Below, one piece after another: positions 8,995 to 18,071 of a stretch of 64,000 bases of DNA. Below the pieces are notes generated by a model that was given only the letters and a program-made list of their open reading frames with translations, did not search any database and was not told the origin of the DNA. Source of the DNA: Vagococcus jeotgali (GTDB lineage: Bacteria; Bacillota; Bacilli; Lactobacillales; Vagococcaceae); contig NZ_CP142146.1 in NCBI RefSeq assembly GCF_035918315.1, forward strand, positions 1,612,001 through 1,676,000. Reading direction: 5' to 3'. The stretch's first letter is position 1; every line of letters begins with the position of its first letter. Made by a program: the position numbers and the translations under genes.

Positions 8995-9747
8995 CTATTC
9001 ATCTTGTAGTGTTAAAATTTTGGGTCCATCAGAAGTAATAGCAATGGTATGCTCATACTGACAACTTAAGCCACCATCAGCTGTTACAGCTGTCCAACCA
9101 TTGTCTTCCATTTTCATTTTCCAAGTTCCTGTGTTGACCATGGGTTCAATGGTAATTACCATACCCTCTTTTAAGCGGGTACCTTTTCCAGGTTGACCGT
9201 AGTGAGGAACTGGAGGCCCTTCATGGATCGTTGGTCCAATACCATGTCCAATAAAGTCACGAACGACAGAAAAACCTTCACCTTCAACATAAGTCTGAAT
9301 CGCATGACCAATATCACCAATACGATTTCCCACTTGCGCTTGCTCGATACCTAAGTATAGGGCATGTTTAGTAACTGCCATCAATTTATCAATCTCAGGC
9401 GTCGACTCACCAACTACATAAGCCCAACAAGAGTCACTCATTGCCCCTTTTAAATCAATACACATGTCAACTTTAATAAGATCACCATTTTTTAATACTT
9501 GTTTTCTAGGAAAACCATGGCAAATCTCATCATTGATACTACAACATGTCGCATATTTATATCCCTCATAACCAATTTGGGCAGCGATACCACCATTTTT
9601 TTCAATCATATCACGTACAAATACTTCAATATCCCAACTTGTAATACCTGGTTTTATAAATGCCCTTAGAGCTTCATGTACGCTTGCTAGAAGTCGTCCA
9701 GACTCTCCCATCATTTCAATCTCTCTTGGAGACTTTAAAGTAATCAT
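8995..9747 (-). CDS. map: Type I methionine aminopeptidase
   Basis: 250 residues. Removes the initiator Met from nascent proteins. Metal-ligand blocks are visible: 'LIKVDMCIDLKGAMSDSCW' (two Asp), 'DFIGHGIGPTIHEGPPVPHYG' (His), 'MVITIEPMV' (Glu) and 'QYEHTIAI' (Glu and His). An extended frame begins with a GTG at 9765, but that extension contains the AAGGAG Shine-Dalgarno for ATG 9747, so the shorter start is used. Length agrees with bacterial type I enzymes that lack an N-terminal extension. Confidence 0.93.
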   Translation of the reverse strand: MITLKSPREIEMMGESGRLLASVHEALRAFIKPGITSWDIEVFVRDMIEKNGGIAAQIGYEGYKYATCCSINDEICHGFPRKQVLKNGDLIKVDMCIDLKGAMSDSCWAYVVGESTPEIDKLMAVTKHALYLGIEQAQVGNRIGDIGHAIQTYVEGEGFSVVRDFIGHGIGPTIHEGPPVPHYGQPGKGTRLKEGMVITIEPMVNTGTWKMKMEDNGWTAVTADGGLSCQYEHTIAITSDGPKILTLQDE

Positions 9748-9829
9748 ATTATTTCTCTCCTTCACTCATTTTGCATTACTCATTTTAGCATACTCTTTGT
9801 TAATGAACAAAGGTTCCTCAAAACAATGA

Positions 9830-9857
9830 TTGAATTCATTCATCGTTTTGTTATAAT
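9830..9857 (+). promoter_or_regulatory. Predicted promoter of the flavodoxin gene
   Basis: TTGAAT (9830-9835), a 16-bp spacer and TATAAT (9852-9857), 43 bp before the ATG, which has an AAGGAAG ribosome site. Confidence 0.6.
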
Positions 9858-9900
9858 TCTAATGAGCATTTAAATTTATTAAAGGAAGTAGGTCAATCAG

Positions 9901-10350
9901 ATGACTTTAGCAAAAATTGTTTATGCTAGTTTAACTGGTAACACTGAAGAAATTGCTGATATTGTTGCAGAGGCTCTAGAGGAGCTAAATATAGATGTAG
10001 AAGTTCATGAATGTACACAAATTGATGCGGATACGTTTTTAGATGCCGATATTTGTGTGGTAGCAAGTTATACTTATGATGATGTATTGCTGCCTGATGA
10101 GATTGTGGATTTTCATGAGGATTTATTAGAACTTGATTTAAGCGGGAAAACTTACGGGGTAGTGGGTTCTGGAGACACGTTTTATCCTTTCTTCTGTCAA
10201 GTTGTTGACCAATTTGGTGTAGCCTTTGAAAAGACGGGTGCAATTAAGGGGGCTGAGGCCGTTAAAGTTGATTTAGCAGCTGAAGAGGATGATATTGTGG
10301 CTTTAGAAAAGTTTGCAGATGACTTAGTCAAAGCTGCCACAAACAATTAG
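9901..10350 (+). CDS. Flavodoxin
   Basis: 149 residues, the normal size of a short-chain flavodoxin. The FMN phosphate loop 'ASLTGNTEE' is at residues 9-17. The isoalloxazine-binding loops are represented by 'ASYTYDD' near 59-65 and 'VGSGDTFYPFFC' near 88-99. The protein is very acidic, as expected for this electron carrier. It acts in the cytoplasm as a low-potential electron donor; its partner is not encoded nearby. It is monocistronic with its own promoter and terminator. An ISL3 element has inserted into the T-tract of that terminator without touching the coding sequence. Confidence 0.9.
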   Translation: MTLAKIVYASLTGNTEEIADIVAEALEELNIDVEVHECTQIDADTFLDADICVVASYTYDDVLLPDEIVDFHEDLLELDLSGKTYGVVGSGDTFYPFFCQVVDQFGVAFEKTGAIKGAEAVKVDLAAEEDDIVALEKFADDLVKAATNN

Positions 10351-10369
10351 TTGTGAGATAAAAACCATA

Positions 10370-10407
10370 AAAAAAAAGAGGTTCGCTAGAGGCGAATCTC
10401 TTTTTTT
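10370..10407 (+). terminator. Flavodoxin terminator, interrupted in its T-tract by an IS
   Basis: An A-run precedes the stem GAGGTTCGC / GCGAATCTC (10378-10386 and 10392-10400, one G-U pair, 5-nt loop), followed by seven T. The ISL3 element begins immediately after the T-run. CTTTTTTT (10400-10407) recurs at 11898-11905 as the target duplication. Confidence 0.8.
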
Positions 10408-11897
10408 GGTTGTATAATTTTTGATGTGGATGAAGAAATTCATTCGCATCTATTTTTTTACAAAATAATAGAAACATACGAACTTTCCCGTTAAAATTAA
10501 AGTGACCAAACCAAATTTTAGAAAGGAAGATTCGTATGTCTCATAACCATTGTATTCGACTATCGCTAGATTTAAAAGATAAAAATATTTATTTCGATTC
10601 TATTTTTTGTGAGGAACAGCTTATTAAAGGGATAAGATCCAAGATTTATAAAGGTATTCTTACTTACACTCCTTCGGCTTGTCCTTGTTGTGGCATTAAA
10701 AATGAACAATTTTCTATTGTGAAAAATGGGTTTATTTCTTCTCGAATAAAGTGGTTAAGTGTGGCTCACTACCCAACCTATCTTTTATTAAAGAAACAGA
10801 GATTCCTTTGTCGTCATTGTGACTCCTCTTTTCTAGCTGAATCTTCAGAAATTGAGAAACATTGTTTTATCGCTAAAAGAGTGAAGCAATCAATTCTTAT
10901 TGAGTTAAGTGATGCTATCTCGTTTAAAGATTTAGCTAAAAGACATTTTGTTTCATCAACAACGATTAATAGAATTTTAGTATCTGGTGGTAAAGACTTA
11001 TCTAATCAATTTTTATATTTACCTCAAAACCTTTGTTTTGATGAATTTACTTCGGTTAAAAACAATAGTGGCAAGTACAGTTTTATTTACTCTGATTCCT
11101 CTACACACCAAATTATCGATATTCTCATTGATAATAAAAAGCTAACACTAGAGAAACACTTTCTTAAGTACTCTCTAAAGGTTCGTCGCCAAGTAAAAAC
11201 AATTGTCGTTGATATGAATGCAGCCTATTTTAAATTAGCCAAAAGGCTATTTCCTAATGCTGAGGTGATTATTGATCGCTTTCACTTAGTTCAACTTATC
11301 AGTCGTTCTTTAAACATAACTAGAATTAAGACGATGAATCGTTATCGCACATCGAATGTAACTGACATGAAAAATTATCGAAAACTAAAAAAATATTGGA
11401 AACTCTTTTTAAAAGATTCTAATGAATTGAATTATACAGATTATCGTTATCAGCGTTTATTTAAGAGTATTTTACCTGAAACAGATGTCATGGATTATTT
11501 ACTTAGCTTAAACAAAGAGTTATCAGAAACTTATAAACTTTATCAAGAACTATTATACTGTAGTAAAAACAATGATTTTGACACTTTTTCTGATCTATTA
11601 TTATTAGCTAACGAAGATATCTCTATTCCAATGAAAACCTCGATTCGAACACTAAAGAAGCATTTACCAAGAATTGAAAACACCTTTAAATACGCTTATT
11701 CAAATGGTTGTTTAGAAGGTTCCATAAACAAAATTAAATTAATCAAACGAATAGCTTACGGCTATAGAAATTTTCAGAACTATAAATACAGAATTTTACT
11801 TAGTTTTAAAGACAAACAAAAAAGCAGCAAAAACCATTCGGTTTCTGCTGCCTAAATTCACTTAATTTTACTCATCCACATCATTTGACAAAGAGCC
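10408..11897 (+). mobile_element. Intact ISL3-family insertion sequence (copy a)
   Basis: 1490 bp. Imperfect terminal inverted repeats begin GGTTGTATAATT and GGCTCTTTGTCA and share the perfect inner block TGATGTGGATGA. The element is flanked by the 8-bp direct repeat CTTTTTTT, the duplication length expected for ISL3. It carries one transposase gene. A hairpin overlaps the transposase stop (GCAGCAAAAACC with its near complement, about 11824-11851). Inserted exactly in the terminator T-tract of the flavodoxin gene. Confidence 0.92.
10536..11855 (+). CDS. ISL3-family transposase
   Basis: 439 residues. An N-terminal zinc-finger-like segment ('CPCCGIKNEQ' and 'CRHCDSSF') is followed by a helix-turn-helix-like part ('FKDLAKRHFVSSTTINRIL'). 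The DDE domain shows 'LCFDEFTS', 'VVDMNAAYFKLAKRLFPNAEVIIDRFHLVQ' and, near the end, 'YSNGCLEGSINKIKLIKRIAYGYRNF', the usual ISL3 signatures. Full length and undisturbed, so potentially active. It is the first of three diverged ISL3 transposases in the window; the three are clearly different elements. Confidence 0.93.
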   Translation: MSHNHCIRLSLDLKDKNIYFDSIFCEEQLIKGIRSKIYKGILTYTPSACPCCGIKNEQFSIVKNGFISSRIKWLSVAHYPTYLLLKKQRFLCRHCDSSFLAESSEIEKHCFIAKRVKQSILIELSDAISFKDLAKRHFVSSTTINRILVSGGKDLSNQFLYLPQNLCFDEFTSVKNNSGKYSFIYSDSSTHQIIDILIDNKKLTLEKHFLKYSLKVRRQVKTIVVDMNAAYFKLAKRLFPNAEVIIDRFHLVQLISRSLNITRIKTMNRYRTSNVTDMKNYRKLKKYWKLFLKDSNELNYTDYRYQRLFKSILPETDVMDYLLSLNKELSETYKLYQELLYCSKNNDFDTFSDLLLLANEDISIPMKTSIRTLKKHLPRIENTFKYAYSNGCLEGSINKIKLIKRIAYGYRNFQNYKYRILLSFKDKQKSSKNHSVSAA

Positions 11898-11908
11898 CTT
11901 TTTTTTAT

Positions 11909-12487
11909 CTACTCCTCTTTCCACTTAAAACTTATACCTGATTCAAGGGCTGAAATTTTAACTGTGTTTTCAACAATACCAATAATTTGTTCTTGAGTTG
12001 GATAAGCTCTTCCAGCCGAAACCAGGGCTGCAAGCCCAGTTGCAATAATCCAAATCGTTAAATATAAGGATTCTTTTTGTTCTGTATTTAAGACATCATA
12101 GACTTCATTTCCTGACATTTTCTCTAAGAAAATATCCCTACTAAAATTACTTAATTGCTCCCTAGAATCGTGTTCTTCAATAAAAACGGCTCTAAACAAT
12201 TTTGGTTCATTTTTAGCAAATGTAACATAATTCAATACAGTATCAACAACTGGATCATCGGTCACAACATTATCATAAATATCGGCGCGTATATGCGTCG
12301 TAATTCGTTTAAAAAATACATCCCTTAACTCATCCATATTCTTAAATTCAAGATAAATTGGCTGTGTTGACGTATTCATTGCTTGTGCGATGTTTCGTGC
12401 AGTAAATCCTTCAAATCCTTCAGTAGAAATAACATCATAGACTGCAGATAAGATGTTTTCTCTTGTAATTGTTTTACGTCTCGCCAT
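11909..12487 (-). CDS. TetR/AcrR family transcriptional regulator
   Basis: 192 residues. The N-terminal DNA-binding domain ('TRENILSAVYDVISTEGFEGFTARNIAQAMNTSTQPIYLEFKNMDELRDVFF') matches TetR-type helix-turn-helix regulators; the C-terminal ligand domain is generic. No target gene lies beside it now: an IS256/IS30 nest occupies the upstream side and an ISL3 element the downstream side. Before those insertions the divergent neighbour would have been the M29 aminopeptidase gene at 15.3 kb. Ligand and targets are unknown. Confidence 0.85.
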   Translation of the reverse strand: MARRKTITRENILSAVYDVISTEGFEGFTARNIAQAMNTSTQPIYLEFKNMDELRDVFFKRITTHIRADIYDNVVTDDPVVDTVLNYVTFAKNEPKLFRAVFIEEHDSREQLSNFSRDIFLEKMSGNEVYDVLNTEQKESLYLTIWIIATGLAALVSAGRAYPTQEQIIGIVENTVKISALESGISFKWKEE

Positions 12488-12777
12488 ACGATTTCCCCTC
12501 CTATATTAAACATAAACACTTTATAAAAACCTATAAATAACTATACTCCTAAACTATATTATCATTATAACATGAATAAATTTTGGTTGCGTCAAGAATT
12601 ATGTGTAAATGGAAAATCCATTCCATTTTTTTAAGTTAAAACATTGATTCTAATGTATCTTGTATTTCCTTAAATCCTTTATGTACTCTGCCTAAAAATT
12701 TTTGGTTATATTCATTGAACTGAGAAACAAGGAATCTCTCCAGAGATTCTTCATTAGGAAATTGTTCTTTTCTCTTT

Positions 12778-14018
12778 TCTAAATTGCAACATTAAGTTAG
12801 CCACTCTGGTAAAAATATCTAAATATCAGTGTTATTTTATTGAACCCCTTACTTACCAACATGTTTTGATCTTTAGATTTTGAATTTCTTCTAAAAATAA
12901 TGTTGCTGGTTGTCTATAGTCTAAAATTTTACGCGGCAAAAGATTAACTTTTTCAGTAGCCAGTTGTATGAACTGCTTTGAGTAGTGACAGATAGGCGTT
13001 CCTTTCGGAACAAATTGCCGTAATAAACCATTATGTCTTTCGTTTGTTCCTCGTTCCCAAGATGAATAAGGGTGAGCAAAGTAGATATCAGTCATTTGTT
13101 GCAGAGTATCATCAAGTGAGCTAAATTCACTGCCATTATCAGCAGTAATCGATTGAAATATGCTACTAAATCGGGCTCTTCCAAACTCATATTTTAACTG
13201 TTTAATAGCGTAACTAACAGACTCTTCAGTATGATCATCTAGAACAACAGTAATCATGTAGCGAGTTTTTCTTTCAACAAGTGTAAGTAGAGCATTATCA
13301 TCTTTAGATTTTGAACCAATGACACTGTCTATTTCCCAATGACCAAACTCTTGTCTAGAATCAATTTTGCTAGGTCGTTCATCAATTGATTTTCCAAGAG
13401 CTTTTTTATGCTGACGACTTCTTTTCTTTTTAGGTGATAGTCTAACTTTCATCTTGAGATGATGATTTCTGACTGGTAAAAAACCTTTATCAATATAGTT
13501 ATAAAGTGTCTTAGTAGAAACAATAGGTTTATCCCAAGTCCCTAAAGACTTGATAAAGCCAACAATTGCATCTGGTGACCAATTAAAGTCTATCATTTGT
13601 TTACAAGCATAATTAATAAAATCAACAGCACTAACTAGCTTAGATTTCGAACCACAGCGTTTCCTGTTTTCTATGTATTTAGCTTGCCCCGTATCAGCAA
13701 AATAGAGTTGTTTAGGTTTCTTATTTTCTTTGATTTGCGTGGTCGTTCCTCGTTTAAGCTCATTACTTATTGTTTGATGGTGTCGGCCTAATCGTCTACC
13801 AATTTCTCTATTAGAGTCTCCCATATTATGCCAAACTTCAATAAGCTGCCTTTCCTTTAAGGAAAGATGTTTATAACTAGATGTCTTTGTGTTATTCTTA
13901 ATTTTCACCATGATAAAAATTCCTTTCGTTGTTGGGTAGTTACTTCAATGATACACGAATTTTTACCATGGTGTTTTTTTATTATTTTAGAGTGGCTAAC
14001 TTGATTTTACAACTAAGC
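12778..14018 (-). mobile_element. IS30-family element, copy a (nested in IS256)
   Basis: 1241 bp with imperfect inverted repeats sharing AAGTTAGCCACTCT (outer ends TCTAAATTG and GCTTAGTTG). It is flanked by a 13-bp direct repeat TTCTTTTCTCTTT (12765-12777 and 14019-14031), which occurs only once in the uninterrupted IS256 copy. A second copy of the same length is at 27550-28790. The two copies differ at only a few bases. Confidence 0.9.
12853..13911 (-). CDS. IS30-family transposase (copy a)
   Basis: 352 residues. The N-terminal helix-turn-helix 'HLSLKERQLIEVWHNMGDSN' is followed by 'REIGRRLGRHHQTISNEL'. The DDE catalytic domain has 'FGHWEIDSVIG', 'ITADNGSEFSS' and 'SWERGTNERHNGLLRQF'. Full length, and identical in protein sequence to the copy at 27625-28683, so both insertions are recent. 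Lies inside, and in the same orientation as, the broken IS256 transposase. Confidence 0.93.
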   Translation of the reverse strand: MVKIKNNTKTSSYKHLSLKERQLIEVWHNMGDSNREIGRRLGRHHQTISNELKRGTTTQIKENKKPKQLYFADTGQAKYIENRKRCGSKSKLVSAVDFINYACKQMIDFNWSPDAIVGFIKSLGTWDKPIVSTKTLYNYIDKGFLPVRNHHLKMKVRLSPKKKRSRQHKKALGKSIDERPSKIDSRQEFGHWEIDSVIGSKSKDDNALLTLVERKTRYMITVVLDDHTEESVSYAIKQLKYEFGRARFSSIFQSITADNGSEFSSLDDTLQQMTDIYFAHPYSSWERGTNERHNGLLRQFVPKGTPICHYSKQFIQLATEKVNLLPRKILDYRQPATLFLEEIQNLKIKTCW

Positions 14019-15270
14019 TTCTTTTCTCTTTGTATATTTTTTTAACTGTTTATTAAATCCCTCAATCAAGTTAGTTGAGTAGATAGTTCTTCTGATTGAT
14101 GGTGGGAAGTTATAGAAAGTTAATATAGCAGGATTCAAGAGTAATTTAACTACTCGTGGATACTGCTTTTTCCATTTATCTATCATAAAACTTATTTGAT
14201 TCATAGCTTCTTCTTTTGAAGCTGCTTGATAAACCAATTTGAAATCATTACAGACTTCTTGTCGATCACTAACACGAACCTTATGAGCAATATTTCTAGA
14301 GATATGGACACAACATTGTTGAAATTGAGCATTTGGATAGACACTATGGATACTATCGTGAATACCACTTAAACCATCAGTTACAACTAATAAAACCTCT
14401 TCTAAACCACGATCTTTTAAATCTTGAAGTATCTCTTTCCAAACATAAGCAGATTCGGTTGGAGCAATAGTAAATCCTAGAACCTCTTTGGTTCCATCCA
14501 ATCGAATGCCTATCACAATATAAACGGCTTCTTTTGATACGGTTTGTCTCTTTAAAGGAATATGAGTAGCATCCATAAAAATGACTGAGTATTTAGCTTC
14601 TAAAGTTCTTTCTTTAAAAGCCAAAACATCTTCAGATACGATTTTACTCATGTTTGAAATAGTTTGTGGTGTGTAATAATGACCATACATTTTTTCAATT
14701 AGATCAGAGATTTCAGACATAGTGATCCCTTTTTTAAATAGCTGAATAATAGTAGTTTCTAAGGAATCATTGGTTCTTTTATAGGCTGGTAATGTTTGTT
14801 GGGAAAATTCTCCATTTCTATCTCTAGGAATCACCAAATTTAATTCTCCATATTCTGTTTTAAATGAACGTGAGTAATTCCCATTGCGGGAATTACCTGA
14901 ATTAAATCCAGCTCTATCATACTTTTCGTAGTCAAGAAACGCTGTTAATTCAGCCTGTAATAATGAGTTGATAGCGAGTTCTAAATGACGACGAAATAAA
15001 TCATCTAAATCACCTTTATTAATTAGTGTTTCCATTATTTCTGTAGTAAAATGAGTCATGAGAAAGTCCTCCTATAAAATTTCTGTGTCGTAACTTTAAT
15101 TTTACAGAATGGACTTTCTCTTTTTCTACCCTAAATTTCTATTTACACAAAATATTTTACCCTATCTAAATTTTGAAAAAAATATTAAACCTTGTGTTAT
15201 TTTAAGGATAAAAAAACATAAATATGAAGAATTAAACAACATTTGTATTTTATTTTTCATATGATCATTC

Positions 15271-15299
15271 TTGTTACCAACATACCATTGTGCTAAAAT
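15271..15299 (+). promoter_or_regulatory. Predicted promoter of the M29 aminopeptidase gene
   Basis: TTGTTA (15271-15276), a 17-bp spacer and TAAAAT (15294-15299), 35 bp before the ATG. The rest of 15175-15270 is AT-rich with no feature I can support. Confidence 0.5.
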
Positions 15300-15334
15300 G
15301 AGAGTATTCAAATATTTAGGAGGTTTAAATTAAT

Positions 15335-16573
15335 ATGACATTAGATAATTTTGATTTTCTTTTAAGAAAATATGCTGAACTGATTACAAAAATCGGAGTA
15401 AATGTTGATAAATCACAAACTGTTGTACTAAACATCCAAGTTGATCAAGCCCCTTTAGCGAGATACATTGTCAAAGAAGCTTATCATCTAGGTGCTAAGG
15501 AAGTCATTGTAAAATGGTCAGATGACGAAATTAGCCGCGACTTCTTCTTATATGCTGAAGATGACGTCATTGGTCATGTTCCTCAATATAAAATTGATGA
15601 AGTCGATGCTTTTGTAGAAGAAGGTGCAAGCCGTATTAGTGTGGTTTCTCAAGATCCTGATGCTTTTGTTGGTGTTGATGGCGATCGTTTGGCTACGTTC
15701 CAATTAGTCAATGGAAAAGCTATGTCTGCTCTTAGAAAAGCATCTCAAGCTAATAAAATTAGTTGGACGGTTGTTGCTGCTGCAAGTCCTGGTTGGGCTA
15801 AAAAAGTATTTCCTAACTTAGATTCTGAGCAAGCACAAGTTGATGCTTTATGGGATGCTATTTTTAAAGCTTGTCGCATGTATGCTCCAGACCCAATCAA
15901 AGCATGGCACGAGCATGATGTGACACTGCAAACAAAAGCTGAAGAGTTAAACAAAGAACAATTTGACTCTCTTCATTATACAGCTCCAGGTACTGATCTA
16001 ATTATTGGTTTACCTAAGAATCATAACTGGGAAGGTGCTGGAAGTGATAATGTTCGTGGTGAGCATTTTATGGCAAATATCCCTACTGAGGAAGTCTTTA
16101 CAGCACCAGATTGTCGCCGTGTAGATGGGGTAGTTTCTAGTACTAGACCATTAAGCTATGCTGGAAATACAATTGAAGATATGGTATTTACCTTTAAAGA
16201 TGGTAAAGTTGTTGATGTGACTGCTAAAAAAGGACAAGATGTTTTATTAAAATTACTAGAAACTGATGAAGGAGCAAAACGTTTAGGTGAAGTTGCTTTA
16301 GTGCCAGATAGTTCTCCTATTTCTCAATCGGGTATTACTTTTTATAACACTTTATTTGATGAGAATGCTTCAAATCACTTAGCATTAGGTTCTGCTTATG
16401 CCTTTAACTTACAAGGTGGCACTACAATGAGCGAGGAAGAATTAGAAAAAGCTGGCTTAAACCGTAGCCAAACTCATGTTGATTTTATGATTGGATCAAA
16501 AGAGATGAACATTGACGGGATTAAAAAAGACGGTAGCCGTGTTCCTATTTTTAGAAATGGTGAATGGGCTTAA
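15335..16573 (+). CDS. M29 family (thermophilic type) aminopeptidase, AmpS/PepS-like
   Basis: 412 residues, the normal family length, behind an AGGAGG ribosome site. Conserved blocks of M29 metallo-aminopeptidases are seen: 'GTDLIIGLPKNHNWEG', 'MANIPTEEVFTAPD' (metal-ligand Glu), 'HLALGSAYAFNL' and 'NRSQTHVDFMIGS' (His and Asp). The cytoplasmic enzyme removes N-terminal residues from peptides. The gene stands alone with its own promoter. Its terminator hairpin now lies 1.5 kb away because an ISL3 element inserted directly behind the stop codon. Confidence 0.9.
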   Translation: MTLDNFDFLLRKYAELITKIGVNVDKSQTVVLNIQVDQAPLARYIVKEAYHLGAKEVIVKWSDDEISRDFFLYAEDDVIGHVPQYKIDEVDAFVEEGASRISVVSQDPDAFVGVDGDRLATFQLVNGKAMSALRKASQANKISWTVVAAASPGWAKKVFPNLDSEQAQVDALWDAIFKACRMYAPDPIKAWHEHDVTLQTKAEELNKEQFDSLHYTAPGTDLIIGLPKNHNWEGAGSDNVRGEHFMANIPTEEVFTAPDCRRVDGVVSSTRPLSYAGNTIEDMVFTFKDGKVVDVTAKKGQDVLLKLLETDEGAKRLGEVALVPDSSPISQSGITFYNTLFDENASNHLALGSAYAFNLQGGTTMSEEELEKAGLNRSQTHVDFMIGSKEMNIDGIKKDGSRVPIFRNGEWA

Positions 16574-16580
16574 AAGAAAA

Positions 16581-18071
16581 GGGTCTATAATAAATCGTGT
16601 TGATGGATAGTTTCCATTAATACGATTTTTTGTTTTTAAATACAAAAAGGAACATCCAAACATGATAAAATAAAGTCGACAAAAACCAAATTATTAGGAG
16701 GATGTTCCCATGGATAATCATACTAGAAAATTACTTAATTTAACAGACAAATCTATTATTTTTGAAAAAGATTGGTTAACTGAGGCTACTATTAGAGGTA
16801 GACGCTCAAATATAATAAGGGGAAGACTAACGTCTCCAGACAGAATATGCCCCTCTTGTCATCAGAATACGTGTGTTAAAAATGGTACTTATACTACTAA
16901 AACACAACTACCAGAGTTTAATAGGGTCACAACTTATTTAGAACTTAAAAGAGAACGATATCTATGTAAAGAATGTCATACAACATTCAGTGCTGATACT
17001 GCGTTAGTCGATGACTATTGTCATATATCGAAAACATTAAAGTATCAAATCGCCTTAGATTTGAAAGAAGATCGTTCAAGAAAAGAGATCGCTAGATTCC
17101 ATCATGTTTCTGATAACACGGTACAACGTGTTTTATACGACTTTACCAACCACTGTCTAACCAACTTTCAACATCTACCAAAAGTACTATGTGTCGATGA
17201 ATTTAAATCAACTAAGTCATGTCAATCTGGTATGAGCTTTATTTGTGCTGATGCTGAAAGTAAAAAGATTATTGATATTTTACCAGATAGACGTCTCTTC
17301 TCTCTTATTAAGTACTTCCTGAAATACTCCAGAAAAGAGCGGTTAAAAGTGAAGTTTCTCGTCATGGATATGAATGCCAACTACGGTGGCCTTCTTAAAA
17401 CTGTATTTCCACATGCAGAGATTGTGACAGATAGATTCCATATCATTCAGCATATCAATCGTTCTTTTAATCAACTAAGAATAAAAGAAATGAATCAATT
17501 AAAACGTTATGATAATGAAGAAGCAAAACAATACCGGAGAATAAAAAAATATTGGAAACTATTTTTAAAAGACTCTAGTCAATTAAGTGCCACTACATAT
17601 AGTAATTATCCTCTTTTCAATAAAAGTATGACACAAGTTGGTGTCATTGAAGAACTTCTTTCCTATAACTCAACTATAAAAATCGCATATGATTATATAC
17701 AAGAGTTAAAATATGCTTATGAAACAAAGGATTCAGACTTATTTTTAGAATTAACTCATTCTATCTCTAATGAGCTTCCTAAGGAATTTAAAGCCAAATT
17801 CAAAACATTCCAAACCTTCAGGCAAGGTGTTACCAATGCTTTAAATTATTCTTATTCAAATGGTTTTTTAGAAGGAATTAACAACCGAATCAAAGCTATC
17901 AAACGAACAGCCTATGGTTACCGAAATTTCTTAACTTTTAAGCGACGGATTTTCCTTATTCAAGGTCAATCATTTCAATTTAATTAAAAAGAAGAAGGAG
18001 GAAAAATCCCCCTTCTTCTAATGCCCTTATTTTATCAATTTTTAAATATCAACACGATTTGACGAAGAGCC
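16581..18071 (+). mobile_element. Intact ISL3-family insertion sequence (copy b)
   Basis: 1491 bp. The ends begin GGGTCTATAAT and GGCTCTTCGTC and share the inner block AAATCGTGTTGAT. Flanked by the 8-bp direct repeat AAAGAAAA (16573-16580 and 18072-18079). The right-hand repeat is the 5' foot of a perfect terminator stem. This element is distinct from copy a. Confidence 0.92.
16710..17987 (+). CDS. ISL3-family transposase
   Basis: 425 residues behind an AGGAGG site. Zinc-binding Cys pairs in 'CPSCHQNTC' and 'CKECHTTF' are followed by a helix-turn-helix ('RKEIARFHHVSDNTVQRVL'). DDE-type segments are 'LCVDEFKSTK', 'LVMDMNANYGGLLKTVFPHAEIVTDRFHI' and 'YSNGFLEGINNRIKAIKRTAYGYRNF'. It appears intact. 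It is clearly related to, but diverged from, the transposase at 10.5 kb, so it represents a separate arrival. Confidence 0.93.
   Translation: MDNHTRKLLNLTDKSIIFEKDWLTEATIRGRRSNIIRGRLTSPDRICPSCHQNTCVKNGTYTTKTQLPEFNRVTTYLELKRERYLCKECHTTFSADTALVDDYCHISKTLKYQIALDLKEDRSRKEIARFHHVSDNTVQRVLYDFTNHCLTNFQHLPKVLCVDEFKSTKSCQSGMSFICADAESKKIIDILPDRRLFSLIKYFLKYSRKERLKVKFLVMDMNANYGGLLKTVFPHAEIVTDRFHIIQHINRSFNQLRIKEMNQLKRYDNEEAKQYRRIKKYWKLFLKDSSQLSATTYSNYPLFNKSMTQVGVIEELLSYNSTIKIAYDYIQELKYAYETKDSDLFLELTHSISNELPKEFKAKFKTFQTFRQGVTNALNYSYSNGFLEGINNRIKAIKRTAYGYRNFLTFKRRIFLIQGQSFQFN

Larger units (their letters stand above)
12636..15059 (-). pseudogene. IS256-family (mutator type) transposase, disrupted by IS30
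   Basis: The N-terminal 345 residues (14019-15059) match the intact copy at 30717-31886. After 'KKYTKRKE' the reading frame runs into the IS30 end and stops. The remaining C-terminal codons (12636-12777) lie on the other side of the insertion. The 5' part retains 'MDATHIPLKRQ' and 'VTDGLSG', and ends in 'STNLIEGFNKQLKKY'. The missing C-terminus includes the last part of the catalytic domain, so this copy should be inactive, although the intact copy could still mobilise its ends. Confidence 0.92.
12585..15166 (-). mobile_element. IS256-family element (copy A), split by an IS30 element
   Basis: Outer ends begin GGTTGCGTCAAGAATTATG and GATAGGGTAAAATATTTTG, share the TGTGTAAAT block, and are flanked by the 8-bp direct repeat TAAATTTT (12577-12584 and 15167-15174). 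Removing the inserted IS30 and one 13-bp duplication restores the same element as the intact copy at 30666-31993. It landed between the TetR gene and the aminopeptidase gene. Confidence 0.92.

Noticed and set aside
9926-10243. Minus-strand open frame of about 105 codons across the flavodoxin gene
   Set aside because: Low-complexity antisense shadow (Gln/His/Leu-rich) of a firmly identified gene, without a ribosome site.
14013-15059. IS256 transposase of 348 residues as a complete gene
   Set aside because: Comparison with the intact copy shows it is the 5' part only, ending in IS30 sequence; listed as a pseudogene instead.
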